From assembly GCF_001700965.1 (NCBI RefSeq), contig NZ_CP016756.1, positions 3,028,501 to 3,092,500 of the forward strand: a stretch of DNA of 64,000 nucleotides, written 5' to 3'. Source of the stretch: Stenotrophomonas nitritireducens (GTDB lineage: Bacteria > Pseudomonadota > Gammaproteobacteria > Xanthomonadales > Xanthomonadaceae). The notes under the pieces are model-generated. The model searched no databases. It saw nothing but the letters and a program-made list of their open reading frames with translations, and was not told where the DNA came from. Both the position numbers and the translations under genes were made by a program. Every line of letters begins with the position of its first letter. The first letter of the stretch is position 1. Below are positions 57,005 to 64,000 of this stretch, one piece after another.

Positions 57005-57786
57005 AATCCCTGCGATTGGTGCTGCCGGCGCTGCTTACTCTTTTGGCGACGTCGTGTGCGATGTCCAATGTTGTGCAACTGCCCGCCAGCAAGGTCATCG
57101 GTGAGCGCCAGATCAGCAATTTCAGCCCGGAGCAGCTGCCCAAGCCGATGCTCAAGGTGCATGTCGGTGACGTGCTGCGGATCGTGCGTGATGCACAGAC
57201 ACCTGCGGAGAAGGACGAGGCGACGCTGTACCGGGTCCGGCCCGACGGCACTTTCGCCTATCCCTTCATCGGCATCGTCAAAGCCGGTGGGCGCAGCCCC
57301 GAGGCGATCGGCGAGGAAGTCAGCCAGCGGCTGGATGCGATCTACCGTGAGCCACGGGTGACCATCAATATCGCAGAGGCTCCCGGCAGCCGGGTATATG
57401 TGGGTGGCGCGGTGCGCAACCCGGGAGCGTTCGACCTGATGTCGGCGGTGACCGTGCCGCAGGCCATCACCGCCACCGGTGGCGTGCTGCCAACCGCCGA
57501 CAGTCACCACGTGGCGCTGGTCCGCCAGGACGACGACGGCGTGCAGCAGGTGTACTTCTTCGACTATGCGCAGCTGCTGAGCCCGGCCACCAACGGCAAG
57601 GCAGGGGTGCAGCTGCAGCACGGTGACCTGGTGTTCGTGCCCAGCTCGCGGATCGGCAATGCGATCCAGCGGGTGGACATGTATGTGGGCCAGCTGCTGA
57701 TGTTCCGCGGCTTTGGCGCATCGGCGAACTATCAGATAAACGAGCCGTCCTATCGGATCAACAACCCAAATGGGAGCGTGCCGTGA
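57001..57786 (+). CDS. pslD: Outer-membrane polysaccharide export lipoprotein (PslD/Wza-like)
   Basis: This protein forms the outer-membrane export channel of a Wzx/Wzy-type polysaccharide system. The 261-residue precursor has a lipoprotein signal (LLTLLATSC, Cys19), the Poly_export domain (KVHVGDVLRIVRDAQ, YRVRPDGTFAYPFIGIVKAGGRSPEAIGEEV), and an SLBB-like segment (VYVGGAVRNPGAFDL). The C-terminus is short. The ATG overlaps the previous stop (ATGA), and the stop overlaps the next GTG. Size matches PslD (about 256 residues) and GumB-like exporters. Confidence 0.85.
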   Translation: MKSLRLVLPALLTLLATSCAMSNVVQLPASKVIGERQISNFSPEQLPKPMLKVHVGDVLRIVRDAQTPAEKDEATLYRVRPDGTFAYPFIGIVKAGGRSPEAIGEEVSQRLDAIYREPRVTINIAEAPGSRVYVGGAVRNPGAFDLMSAVTVPQAITATGGVLPTADSHHVALVRQDDDGVQQVYFFDYAQLLSPATNGKAGVQLQHGDLVFVPSSRIGNAIQRVDMYVGQLLMFRGFGASANYQINEPSYRINNPNGSVP

Positions 57787-59765
57787 TCGAGGTCCGTAGT
57801 CTTCGCGACGCGCTGCGTCTTCTTTTCATCTTCGCGCGCGAGTTCCGGCTGACCTTGCTGGTCACCATCGCGGTGGTGGTTGCTGGTGCCTTCCTGCTGC
57901 CCAACCGCTACGTTTCCGACGCACGCCTGCTGGTCAAGCCCACCCAGAGTGCCAGCGTGCAGCTGCCGGTGCAGCCGGGCCCGGAGTCGGGCTTCGTGCA
58001 GCAGAGCCCGCAGCGTGATCCGCTGCTGGATGAGGAAAAAATGGCGACCAGTGCGCCAGTCATGCTGAAAGTTGCCAAGGCCTATCTGGCCATGTCGTCG
58101 GTGCCGCCGCAGGGTGGCTGGGCGCGTTTCAAGTTCCAGCTTGGAAAGGCGGCCGCCTGGTGCAAGGAACTGGTCCGCGACGTGTTCGTGGGGGTGGGCC
58201 TGATGGACAAGGCGCCGCCGGAGGACCGTCTGGCAGCGCGCCTGGCAAAGCGGCTGGCGGTAAGCCATGACCCGGGCTCGAACGTGATGGAGATGCGTGT
58301 GACCTGGGGCGATCCGCAGGTGGCACAGGGCATCTCGCGGGCCTGGGTGGATGCGTATTTCGACGAGCGCGCCAATGCCGCCGGCGGCGATGCCCTGTTT
58401 GATTTCTACCAGCAGCAGAACACCGAGCTCAACGACACCATCATCAAGCTGAAGCAGCAGTTGCGTGATCGGCTGCGGGTCATCGATGCCACCAGTGTCG
58501 AACAGCGTATCGAAGATGTGACCGATCAGCTGCAGAAGCTCTATCGCCAGCGCCGCGAGCTGCAGGCCGAGCGCGAAGCGCTGCGGGGGATACTCGGTGC
58601 GGCCGGGCGGCAGTTGCCGGCGGTGGCCGGTGAAGTGATGACCGAGCGCGAGATCAGCCTCAATCCCGCCCGCGAAGACCTGAAGCTGAAGTTGAATGGC
58701 TTGAAGCAGCAGCGCCTGGATCTGCTGCGCAATTTCAAGGAAGGCGCGCCGCCGGTGCGGGCGCTGGATGAAAGTATTGCCGGCCTGGAAGCGGAGATCG
58801 CCGCGGTCAATGACAACGTGGTGCGTTCGCGCAACATGGCCCCCAATACCCTGGGCACCCGCCTGCGCCAGGACATGCAGGACGCACGCATCAATGTTGC
58901 CAAGATCGACGCCAACATCGCCGAGATCGACGAACAGCTCAAGCAGCTGCAGGCCGCACGCGAGGAAGTGATGTCGGCCGAGCCGTCATTGTCGCGGCTC
59001 AGCCTGGAACTGGGTTCGGCCGAGAAGACCTTCGCCCAGTATTCGGACTACCTGCTGCGGGCGCGTGTGATCCGTGATCTGAACCGCAACCGGCTCAGCA
59101 ATGTGGCGCTGGTCGGTGAGTCGAGCTTCACCCCGTCGCGGGTTTTCCCCAAGAGCATGTTGATGTTGCTGCTTACCCTGCCGGTGGCGTTGGCCGTGGC
59201 ATTGGTGGTGGTGTTCGTGCTGTATCTGCTGGACCAGCGCATCCACGACGGCGGCCGCATCGAGAAAACCTTCAATGTGCCGCTGTTGGCCACGGTGCCG
59301 GAAATTGAACGCGACCAGGATGGCTCGCAAGCACTGCGCGCGGCGCTGTATCGCATCTATTGCCGGCTGCCGTTGGAGCAGATTGCCGAGCGCGGGCTGT
59401 CGCTGGGTTTGACGTCAAGCCGTTCCGGCGAGGGCGTCAGCTTCATCGCCTCGCGCCTGGCCATCGTGCTCAGGCAGCAGGGCTATACGGTGCGCGAGGG
59501 CGCACTGCCGGCCCAGCCCGGCGAGATGGTCATCGTGCAGGCGCCGCCATTGAGCGACGAGCATGCGCTGATAGCGTTGCGCGGCTGCGACCGTATCGTC
59601 CTGGTCGTGCAGGCACGCAGCACTACCGTTCCCGCGGTGGAAAGTGCTTTGGCGCTGCTGCGCGACGCGCTGGGCCGGGTTGATGGCATCGTGCTCAACC
59701 GGCGCGTGTTCGAGATTCCTGCCAGGTTCTGGAAGCCCATCAGTCGCTGGCTTGGGGCGTACTGA
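57783..59765 (+). CDS. pslE: Polysaccharide co-polymerase with a degenerate kinase domain (PslE-like)
   Basis: This 660-residue chain-length/export regulator has an N-terminal membrane helix (LTLLVTIAVVVAGAFLLP), a Wzz domain (RYVSDARLLVKP), and long periplasmic coiled coils (e.g. NTELNDTIIKLKQQL, VEQRIEDVTDQLQKLYRQRRELQ). A second membrane helix lies near residue 460 (MLMLLLTLPVALAVALVVVFVLYLL), followed by a cytoplasmic ~190-residue domain that looks like a BY-kinase. Its Walker A-like loop (SSRSGEGVSF, residues 545-554) has Val where the catalytic Lys should be, and no Tyr-rich tail follows, so it is probably not a kinase. The GTG start overlaps the previous stop. Size matches PslE (about 662). 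Confidence 0.82.
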   Translation: MIEVRSLRDALRLLFIFAREFRLTLLVTIAVVVAGAFLLPNRYVSDARLLVKPTQSASVQLPVQPGPESGFVQQSPQRDPLLDEEKMATSAPVMLKVAKAYLAMSSVPPQGGWARFKFQLGKAAAWCKELVRDVFVGVGLMDKAPPEDRLAARLAKRLAVSHDPGSNVMEMRVTWGDPQVAQGISRAWVDAYFDERANAAGGDALFDFYQQQNTELNDTIIKLKQQLRDRLRVIDATSVEQRIEDVTDQLQKLYRQRRELQAEREALRGILGAAGRQLPAVAGEVMTEREISLNPAREDLKLKLNGLKQQRLDLLRNFKEGAPPVRALDESIAGLEAEIAAVNDNVVRSRNMAPNTLGTRLRQDMQDARINVAKIDANIAEIDEQLKQLQAAREEVMSAEPSLSRLSLELGSAEKTFAQYSDYLLRARVIRDLNRNRLSNVALVGESSFTPSRVFPKSMLMLLLTLPVALAVALVVVFVLYLLDQRIHDGGRIEKTFNVPLLATVPEIERDQDGSQALRAALYRIYCRLPLEQIAERGLSLGLTSSRSGEGVSFIASRLAIVLRQQGYTVREGALPAQPGEMVIVQAPPLSDEHALIALRGCDRIVLVVQARSTTVPAVESALALLRDALGRVDGIVLNRRVFEIPARFWKPISRWLGAY

Positions 59766-60932
59766 GTGAAAGTCGCCCTGCTCGCGCCACTGCCGCCGTT
59801 GCAGAACGGTATTGCCGACTATGCCCAGGCGTGGATGCAGGCGCTGCGCGGCGTGGGCGTGGACGTGCAGGTGCCACCGCACCGCGACGGCGCGGGCTGG
59901 GATACCCACGACGCGGATTTCTGGCAGGGCGTGGACATCGTCCATGCACAGCTGGGCGGCGGCCGTGGGCCGGAGTTCGTCGCGCTCGAGCAGCTGCGTG
60001 CGCGCTGGCCGCAGCTGGCCAGCAGCGCGACCGTGCATGATCCGGAACGTTTGGTATGGCGTTCGCCGGACCCTGCGCGCGGCGTTCTGCGCCGCGTGGC
60101 GACGTGGCCGCGACCGCTGCCGCAGCTGCTGGCGTTGGCACAGGACCGCAGCACGCTCGCGCGCGAACGCAAGCTGGCAGCAGGCCTTGATGCAATGGTG
60201 GCCTTGACCCGCACCGGCGCTACCTGCCTGCGCGAGCGGATGCGGAGCGCACCGGACAAGGTTCACTTCATCGCACATGGCAATCCACTGTTCTCCCCGG
60301 CGGAGCTGCCCTCGGACGACGTCGTACGGTTGCTGTATTTCGGCTTCATCTACCCAGGCAAGGGCATCGAAGATCTGTTCGAAGCTGTGGCCGAGGTTTT
60401 CCGCATCCGGCCACAGGCGCGGCTGGTGTTGACCATGGCCGGTGGCTCGTCACCCGAGCTGGCCTTTGGCAGCCGTGGCAACTATCTGACACAGCTGCGC
60501 GAACTCGCCGGCGGGCTGGGCATCGCGGAGCGGATCGTGTGGCAGCTCGACCTGCCAGCCGAGGGAATACCCGCTTGCGTGCAGGCGCACCACGCGATGG
60601 TGTTGCCGTATCGTGATTCGCGCAAGCTGGCGCTGCTCGGCAGGATGCGCGGCACCAGTGGTGCGCTGTCGTGGGCCAATGCGTGCGGGCGTGGAGTGAT
60701 AGCGTCCGACGCGCGCGCCTTTGCCGAAGAAGTTTCGTACGACAACGGGGTGGTCTTTGCCCAGGGCCAGAGCCAGGCCCTGGCGCAGCGGATTGTTGCA
60801 TTGCTGGATGCGCCATTGCTGGCCCGCGAATGGGCGGTGGCGGCATCGGCGCTGGGCAGGCAACGTCAGTGGTCGACGATTGCAGATGAATTTGCGGCGC
60901 TGTTCGCATCGGTAGTGGAGCGTAAGCGATGA
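59766..60932 (+). CDS. pslF: Family 4 glycosyltransferase (PslF-like)
   Basis: This 388-residue GT-B retaining glycosyltransferase begins KVALLAPLPPLQNGIADYAQAWMQAL, with the glycine-rich acceptor loop. The donor site has LYFGFIYPGKGIEDLFEAV and the catalytic E-x7-E region is replaced by YRDSRKLALLGRMRGTSGALSWANACGRGV. Position between the PslE-like and PslG-like genes and size near PslF (395) support the name; sugar specificity cannot be read. GTG start at 59766, immediately after the previous stop; 4-bp ATGA overlap with the next gene. Confidence 0.75.
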   Translation: MKVALLAPLPPLQNGIADYAQAWMQALRGVGVDVQVPPHRDGAGWDTHDADFWQGVDIVHAQLGGGRGPEFVALEQLRARWPQLASSATVHDPERLVWRSPDPARGVLRRVATWPRPLPQLLALAQDRSTLARERKLAAGLDAMVALTRTGATCLRERMRSAPDKVHFIAHGNPLFSPAELPSDDVVRLLYFGFIYPGKGIEDLFEAVAEVFRIRPQARLVLTMAGGSSPELAFGSRGNYLTQLRELAGGLGIAERIVWQLDLPAEGIPACVQAHHAMVLPYRDSRKLALLGRMRGTSGALSWANACGRGVIASDARAFAEEVSYDNGVVFAQGQSQALAQRIVALLDAPLLAREWAVAASALGRQRQWSTIADEFAALFASVVERKR

Positions 60933-62278
60933 AAGAGCCGGGCGTGTTCAAGATGCGGCTGACGCGGGTACTGGGCGCGGTGTTGCTGGCTGGCACGCTG
61001 CTGTGGGGCGTCAGCGCCTGCGCCAAAGGCGAGCGGGCCGGACCGGAACTGGTGCCGCCGCGGCCGGTGGTGTGGGCGGACTATCTGGGCGTCAATGCGC
61101 ATTTCCTGTGGTTCGAGCCGGCCCGCTACCGCAAGCAGATGGATCAGTTGCAGGCCTTGGGCCTGCAGTGGGTGCGGGTGGATCTGCATTGGGACACCAT
61201 CGAACCGCGGCAAGGACAGTTCCGCTGGGATGTGCTTGATCCGCTGATGGCGGAAATGGAGCGGCGCGGCCTGCAGGCCGAGGTGTATCTGGTCGGCTCG
61301 GCACCGCATGCCACCTCGGCACCGGCGGGCAGCCCCAATCCTGACCAGTACCCGCCGAAGGATCCTGCACTGTATGCGCGCGCCATGGTGCAGCTGGCTC
61401 AGCGTTACCCGAAGGTGGTGGCCTGGCAGGTGTGGAACGAACCCAACCTGCCCGCATTCTGGCAACCCCGCGAGGATCCTGCCGCTTACGGCCAGTTGCT
61501 GCTGACCACCGTGCAGGCAATGCGCCGCGAAGCCCCGGGCCGGAAGATCGTCCTGGGCGGCATGGGCTATTTCAGCCAGATGCCTACCCGTAACGGCGCC
61601 TTGATGGTGGAAGCGCTTGCCAAGGGCGGGCTGTTTTCGCTGAACGTGATCACCGCCTACCACCCGTACTCGCTGTATCCGGAGGGCGATGATGCGCACG
61701 CGATGGACTTCGTGCAGCGCGCCCGCCAAGGCAATGCATCACTGCGCGCCGCCGGTGCGGGCGAGATATGGGCCGACGAATGGGGTTGGTCAAGCTATGC
61801 CGGGCCCAAGGAAGAGCAGCCCATCATCGGTGCGCAGGGGCAGGCCGACTTCGTTACCCGGCGTCTGGCGTTGATGAGTGCGCTGGATTACGACAAGATT
61901 TTCCTGTTTGCCCTGAGTGACTTGGACAAGCGTGCAGGCGCGCGCGACCGCCGCTATGGTCTGCTCGACGAAGCCGGCGACGCCAAGCCGGTATACAGCG
62001 CGGTGCAGCGGCTGCTGCAGATCACCGGGCCGCGCCTGGTGCCGGGCAAGGCACCGGCATTCAATGGCGCAGCGCCGGGGTTGATCAGCATTGGCTGGCA
62101 GCGCCCGGACGGCCGCCGGCTGTGGTTGTTCTGGGCGGCGCAACCCGGGCAGGTCCAGGTTGATGGGCTCAGCCAGGCGGTGCTGCACGACGTGCTGACG
62201 GGGGCGCGCAAGCAACTGGGCAGTGGCGATGCGGTGCAGGTGCCGGTGTCGACCTCGCTGTCGGTACTGGAGTGGTGA
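60929..62278 (+). CDS. pslG: PslG-like glycoside hydrolase (GH39-type endoglycosidase)
   Basis: This 449-residue predicted periplasmic enzyme would cut the exopolysaccharide backbone. It has an N-terminal export signal (AVLLAGTLLWGVSAC, possible lipobox), then VVWADYLGVNAHFLWFEP and GLQWVRVDLHWDTIEP, closely resembling P. aeruginosa PslG as I recall it. The (beta/alpha)8 barrel carries acid/base E171 in WQVWNEPNLPAFW and nucleophile E284 in WADEWGWSSYAGPKE; the PslG equivalents are E165 and E276. Further family strings are ALMSALDYDKIFLFALSDLD and RRYGLLDEAGDAKPVY. The C-terminal beta domain ends SLSVLEW. It overlaps the previous gene by ATGA. This is the best anchor for naming the operon psl-like. 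Confidence 0.9.
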   Translation: MKEPGVFKMRLTRVLGAVLLAGTLLWGVSACAKGERAGPELVPPRPVVWADYLGVNAHFLWFEPARYRKQMDQLQALGLQWVRVDLHWDTIEPRQGQFRWDVLDPLMAEMERRGLQAEVYLVGSAPHATSAPAGSPNPDQYPPKDPALYARAMVQLAQRYPKVVAWQVWNEPNLPAFWQPREDPAAYGQLLLTTVQAMRREAPGRKIVLGGMGYFSQMPTRNGALMVEALAKGGLFSLNVITAYHPYSLYPEGDDAHAMDFVQRARQGNASLRAAGAGEIWADEWGWSSYAGPKEEQPIIGAQGQADFVTRRLALMSALDYDKIFLFALSDLDKRAGARDRRYGLLDEAGDAKPVYSAVQRLLQITGPRLVPGKAPAFNGAAPGLISIGWQRPDGRRLWLFWAAQPGQVQVDGLSQAVLHDVLTGARKQLGSGDAVQVPVSTSLSVLEW

Positions 62279-63480
62279 TGCGGCCGCTGCACATCCTGTG
62301 GATCCTGCCGTATCTGCCGTGGCCGACTACCAGCGGCGGCAAACTGCGCCAGTACCATCTGCTGCGCTGCCTGGCCGCGCGTGGGCATCGCATTACCTTG
62401 CTGGTGCAAAGCAAAGTGCCGCTGGATGCCGCGACCCAGGCACAGCTGGAACCGCTGCTGGAACGGCTGGTGGTGCTTGAGCGGCGGCCGCTGCGCTCAA
62501 TGAAAACCATGCTCGCCGGGCTGCTGTCGCCGGCACCGCTGCTGGCCTCGGTCAACGGCTACGCGCCAGCCTTCAGCCGTACGCTGGAGCAGTTGCTGCA
62601 GCAACCCTGGGATGTCGTGCAGTTGGAACACTCCTATATGTTCGAGCCGTGCCGCGGCCCACTGCGCAAGCATCAAGGCGGTTTCCTGCTCAGCGAACAC
62701 AATGTCGAATCCACGCTGGCAGAGGTGACCTACAGTCGTCTGCCGGCGGTGTTCAGGCCATTGGCGCGGCTGGACCGTTGGCGTTACCAGCGTTGGGAGC
62801 GCCGGGTTGTTGCCGCCGCGCGCAAGGTGGTGGCGATGACCGAGGACGATGCCCGGGTGCTGGCGGCTTACAGCCGCCAACCGGTCGCGGTGGTGGTCAA
62901 CGGCACCGATACCGGGGCGTTCTCGGAGGTGATGGCTGATCATGCCGCACGGCGGATTTTGTTCGTCGGCAACTTCGAGTACGCGCCCAATATCGATGCG
63001 GTGGAGTGGCTGCTGGACGAGATCATGCCGGCGATATGGGCGGCGGAACCGCAGGTACGTCTATGCCTCTGCGGCTACGCATTGCCGGCGCAATGGGCCG
63101 AGCGTTGGCCGGATCAGCGTATCGAGTGGCTTGGGTTCGTGCCCAGCCTGCAGCCGGTGCAGGCCAGCAGCAGCCTGTTCCTGGCTGCGCTGCGCGATGG
63201 TGGCGGTTCCAAGCTCAAGGTGCTGGAGGCGATGGCGGCGGGCTTGCCGGTGGTCGCTACGCCGCAGGCAGTGTCCGGCCTGGATGTGCAGCGTGGCACG
63301 CATTACCAGGGCGGGGTGGACACGGAGGCGCTGGTTGCTGCGGCCTTGCAGTTGTTGGCCAATGCACCGCTGGCGCACAGCACCGGTGAGGCGGGCCGTG
63401 ACCATGTACGCGCGCAACACGATTGGCAGCGTTCCGCAGATCAGCTGGAGGCGGTGTACGCCGGGCTGACATGCGCATAG
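62278..63480 (+). CDS. pslH: Family 4 glycosyltransferase (PslH-like)
   Basis: This 400-residue GT-B glycosyltransferase has an N-terminal LHILWILPYLPWPTTSGGKLRQYHLLRCLAARGH, the acceptor-side EHNVESTLAEVTY, and the donor-site strings ILFVGNFEYAPNIDAVEWLLDEIMP and PLKVLEAMAAGLPVVATP-like SKLKVLEAMAAGLPVV. Such 'sugar transferase of the stp1/PEP-CTERM type' domains occur in EPS loci. The ATG at 62278 overlaps the previous TGA; two GTG codons immediately upstream are less likely. Size matches PslH (402). Confidence 0.78.
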   Translation: MRPLHILWILPYLPWPTTSGGKLRQYHLLRCLAARGHRITLLVQSKVPLDAATQAQLEPLLERLVVLERRPLRSMKTMLAGLLSPAPLLASVNGYAPAFSRTLEQLLQQPWDVVQLEHSYMFEPCRGPLRKHQGGFLLSEHNVESTLAEVTYSRLPAVFRPLARLDRWRYQRWERRVVAAARKVVAMTEDDARVLAAYSRQPVAVVVNGTDTGAFSEVMADHAARRILFVGNFEYAPNIDAVEWLLDEIMPAIWAAEPQVRLCLCGYALPAQWAERWPDQRIEWLGFVPSLQPVQASSSLFLAALRDGGGSKLKVLEAMAAGLPVVATPQAVSGLDVQRGTHYQGGVDTEALVAAALQLLANAPLAHSTGEAGRDHVRAQHDWQRSADQLEAVYAGLTCA

Positions 63481-64000
63481 GCATCGATTACCGGCCGGTC
63501 ACCGCCGCACCGCATTCGGGTATTGCCCGGCAGGTGCTGGCCCTTGAGCAGGCGCTGTTGGCCGAAGGCTGCGAGCTGCTGCGTTTCAGCATGGCGCCGG
63601 AAGGGCATCCGCACCGGCAGCTGGCCATCTGCCCGCCTGCGACGCCGGCCAGCGCCGGCCTGCATCGCCCGCGTTCGCGGCTGGCCTTCGAGCTCGGCTT
63701 CCTTCCGGGCGCACTGCGGCAGCACGGCGTCGATCTGTATATCGCCACCGCCAACAGTGGTTTGCCGCTGCGCCGCCCGCCTACATTGCGCAGGCAGGTA
63801 CTGTTGCTGCACGACGTGTTCCAGCTGACCTTGCCCGGCCGTCATGCCAGCTGGTTGCACGGGCGTGTCTATGGCGCCATGGATCGTTTTCTTATTGGGC
63901 ACGCGGTGCGCGGCGCCGACGCGATCTGGACACCTTCGCAGTTCAGCGCCGCTGCGCTTGCACGGCTGTATCCGCGTGCTGCCCAGCGCACCTCGGTGCT
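63471..64000 (+). CDS. pslI: Family 4 glycosyltransferase, partial (PslI-like)
   Basis: This gene is open to the right edge (about 176 codons visible). It starts RIGIDYRPVTAAPHSGIARQ, the N-terminal Gly-rich loop of GT4 enzymes, and continues with LLLHDVFQLTLPGRHASW, then RGADAIWTPSQFSAAAL, which corresponds to the inter-domain start of the donor half. The ATG at 63471 overlaps the previous gene by 10 bp. In P. aeruginosa the gene after pslH is another GT4 (pslI), consistent with this call; the C-terminal half is not available. Confidence 0.72.
   Translation, partial: MRIGIDYRPVTAAPHSGIARQVLALEQALLAEGCELLRFSMAPEGHPHRQLAICPPATPASAGLHRPRSRLAFELGFLPGALRQHGVDLYIATANSGLPLRRPPTLRRQVLLLHDVFQLTLPGRHASWLHGRVYGAMDRFLIGHAVRGADAIWTPSQFSAAALARLYPRAAQRTSV

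Noticed and set aside
54624..62278. Xanthan (gum) operon
   Set aside because: The first gene is GumD-like and exporter genes are present, but the order (initiator, GT2, exporter, co-polymerase, GT4, endoglycosidase, GT4, GT4) and the PslG-like enzyme fit psl, not gumBCDEFGHIJKLM.

Overview
The window is GC-rich chromosomal DNA from a gammaproteobacterium of the Xanthomonadaceae, most likely a Stenotrophomonas. Three things point there: the Xps type II secretion operon in the Xanthomonas order E-F-G-H-I-J-K-L-M-N-D; short palindromes carrying a GTAG tetranucleotide, like the SMAG repeats of S. maltophilia; and two secreted subtilases beside the xps genes. No tRNA, rRNA, CRISPR array, prophage or insertion sequence was seen.

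Positions 1-15444 are mostly housekeeping. They hold pssA, a small unknown gene and rimI (plus strand); an EamA-family transporter; a minus-strand group pepA-holC-pmp3/yqaE-valS; then lptF-lptG, an RDD-family membrane protein, xerD, dsbC and a secreted multidomain GH18 chitinase. Palindromic repeats fill the gaps around lptG, the RDD gene, xerD and dsbC. purL (15754-19635) closes this part.

Positions 20073-40761 are a duplicated cassette: a giant trimeric autotransporter adhesin (2543 aa) followed by a secreted subtilase, then a second adhesin (2747 aa) followed by a second subtilase. Both adhesins keep a near-identical extended signal peptide and C-terminal anchor. Between these they differ by gain, loss and duplication of neck-to-neck modules. 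The second adhesin also carries a pure (Asn-Gly)16 hexanucleotide repeat.

Positions 40885-51348 are the xps operon, which builds the general secretion machine and would plausibly export the two subtilases and the chitinase. Two overlapping glycosyltransferase-like genes and pncB follow.

From 54624 to the right edge is an exopolysaccharide operon whose order and protein lengths match Pseudomonas aeruginosa psl (A, C, D, E, F, G, H, I) with pslB missing. The strongest anchor is a PslG-like endoglycosidase with both catalytic glutamates. A CRP/Clp-like inverted repeat lies in its leader. Taken together, the right two thirds of the window is a surface and biofilm region: adhesins, secreted proteases, the secretion machine and a Psl-like matrix polysaccharide.
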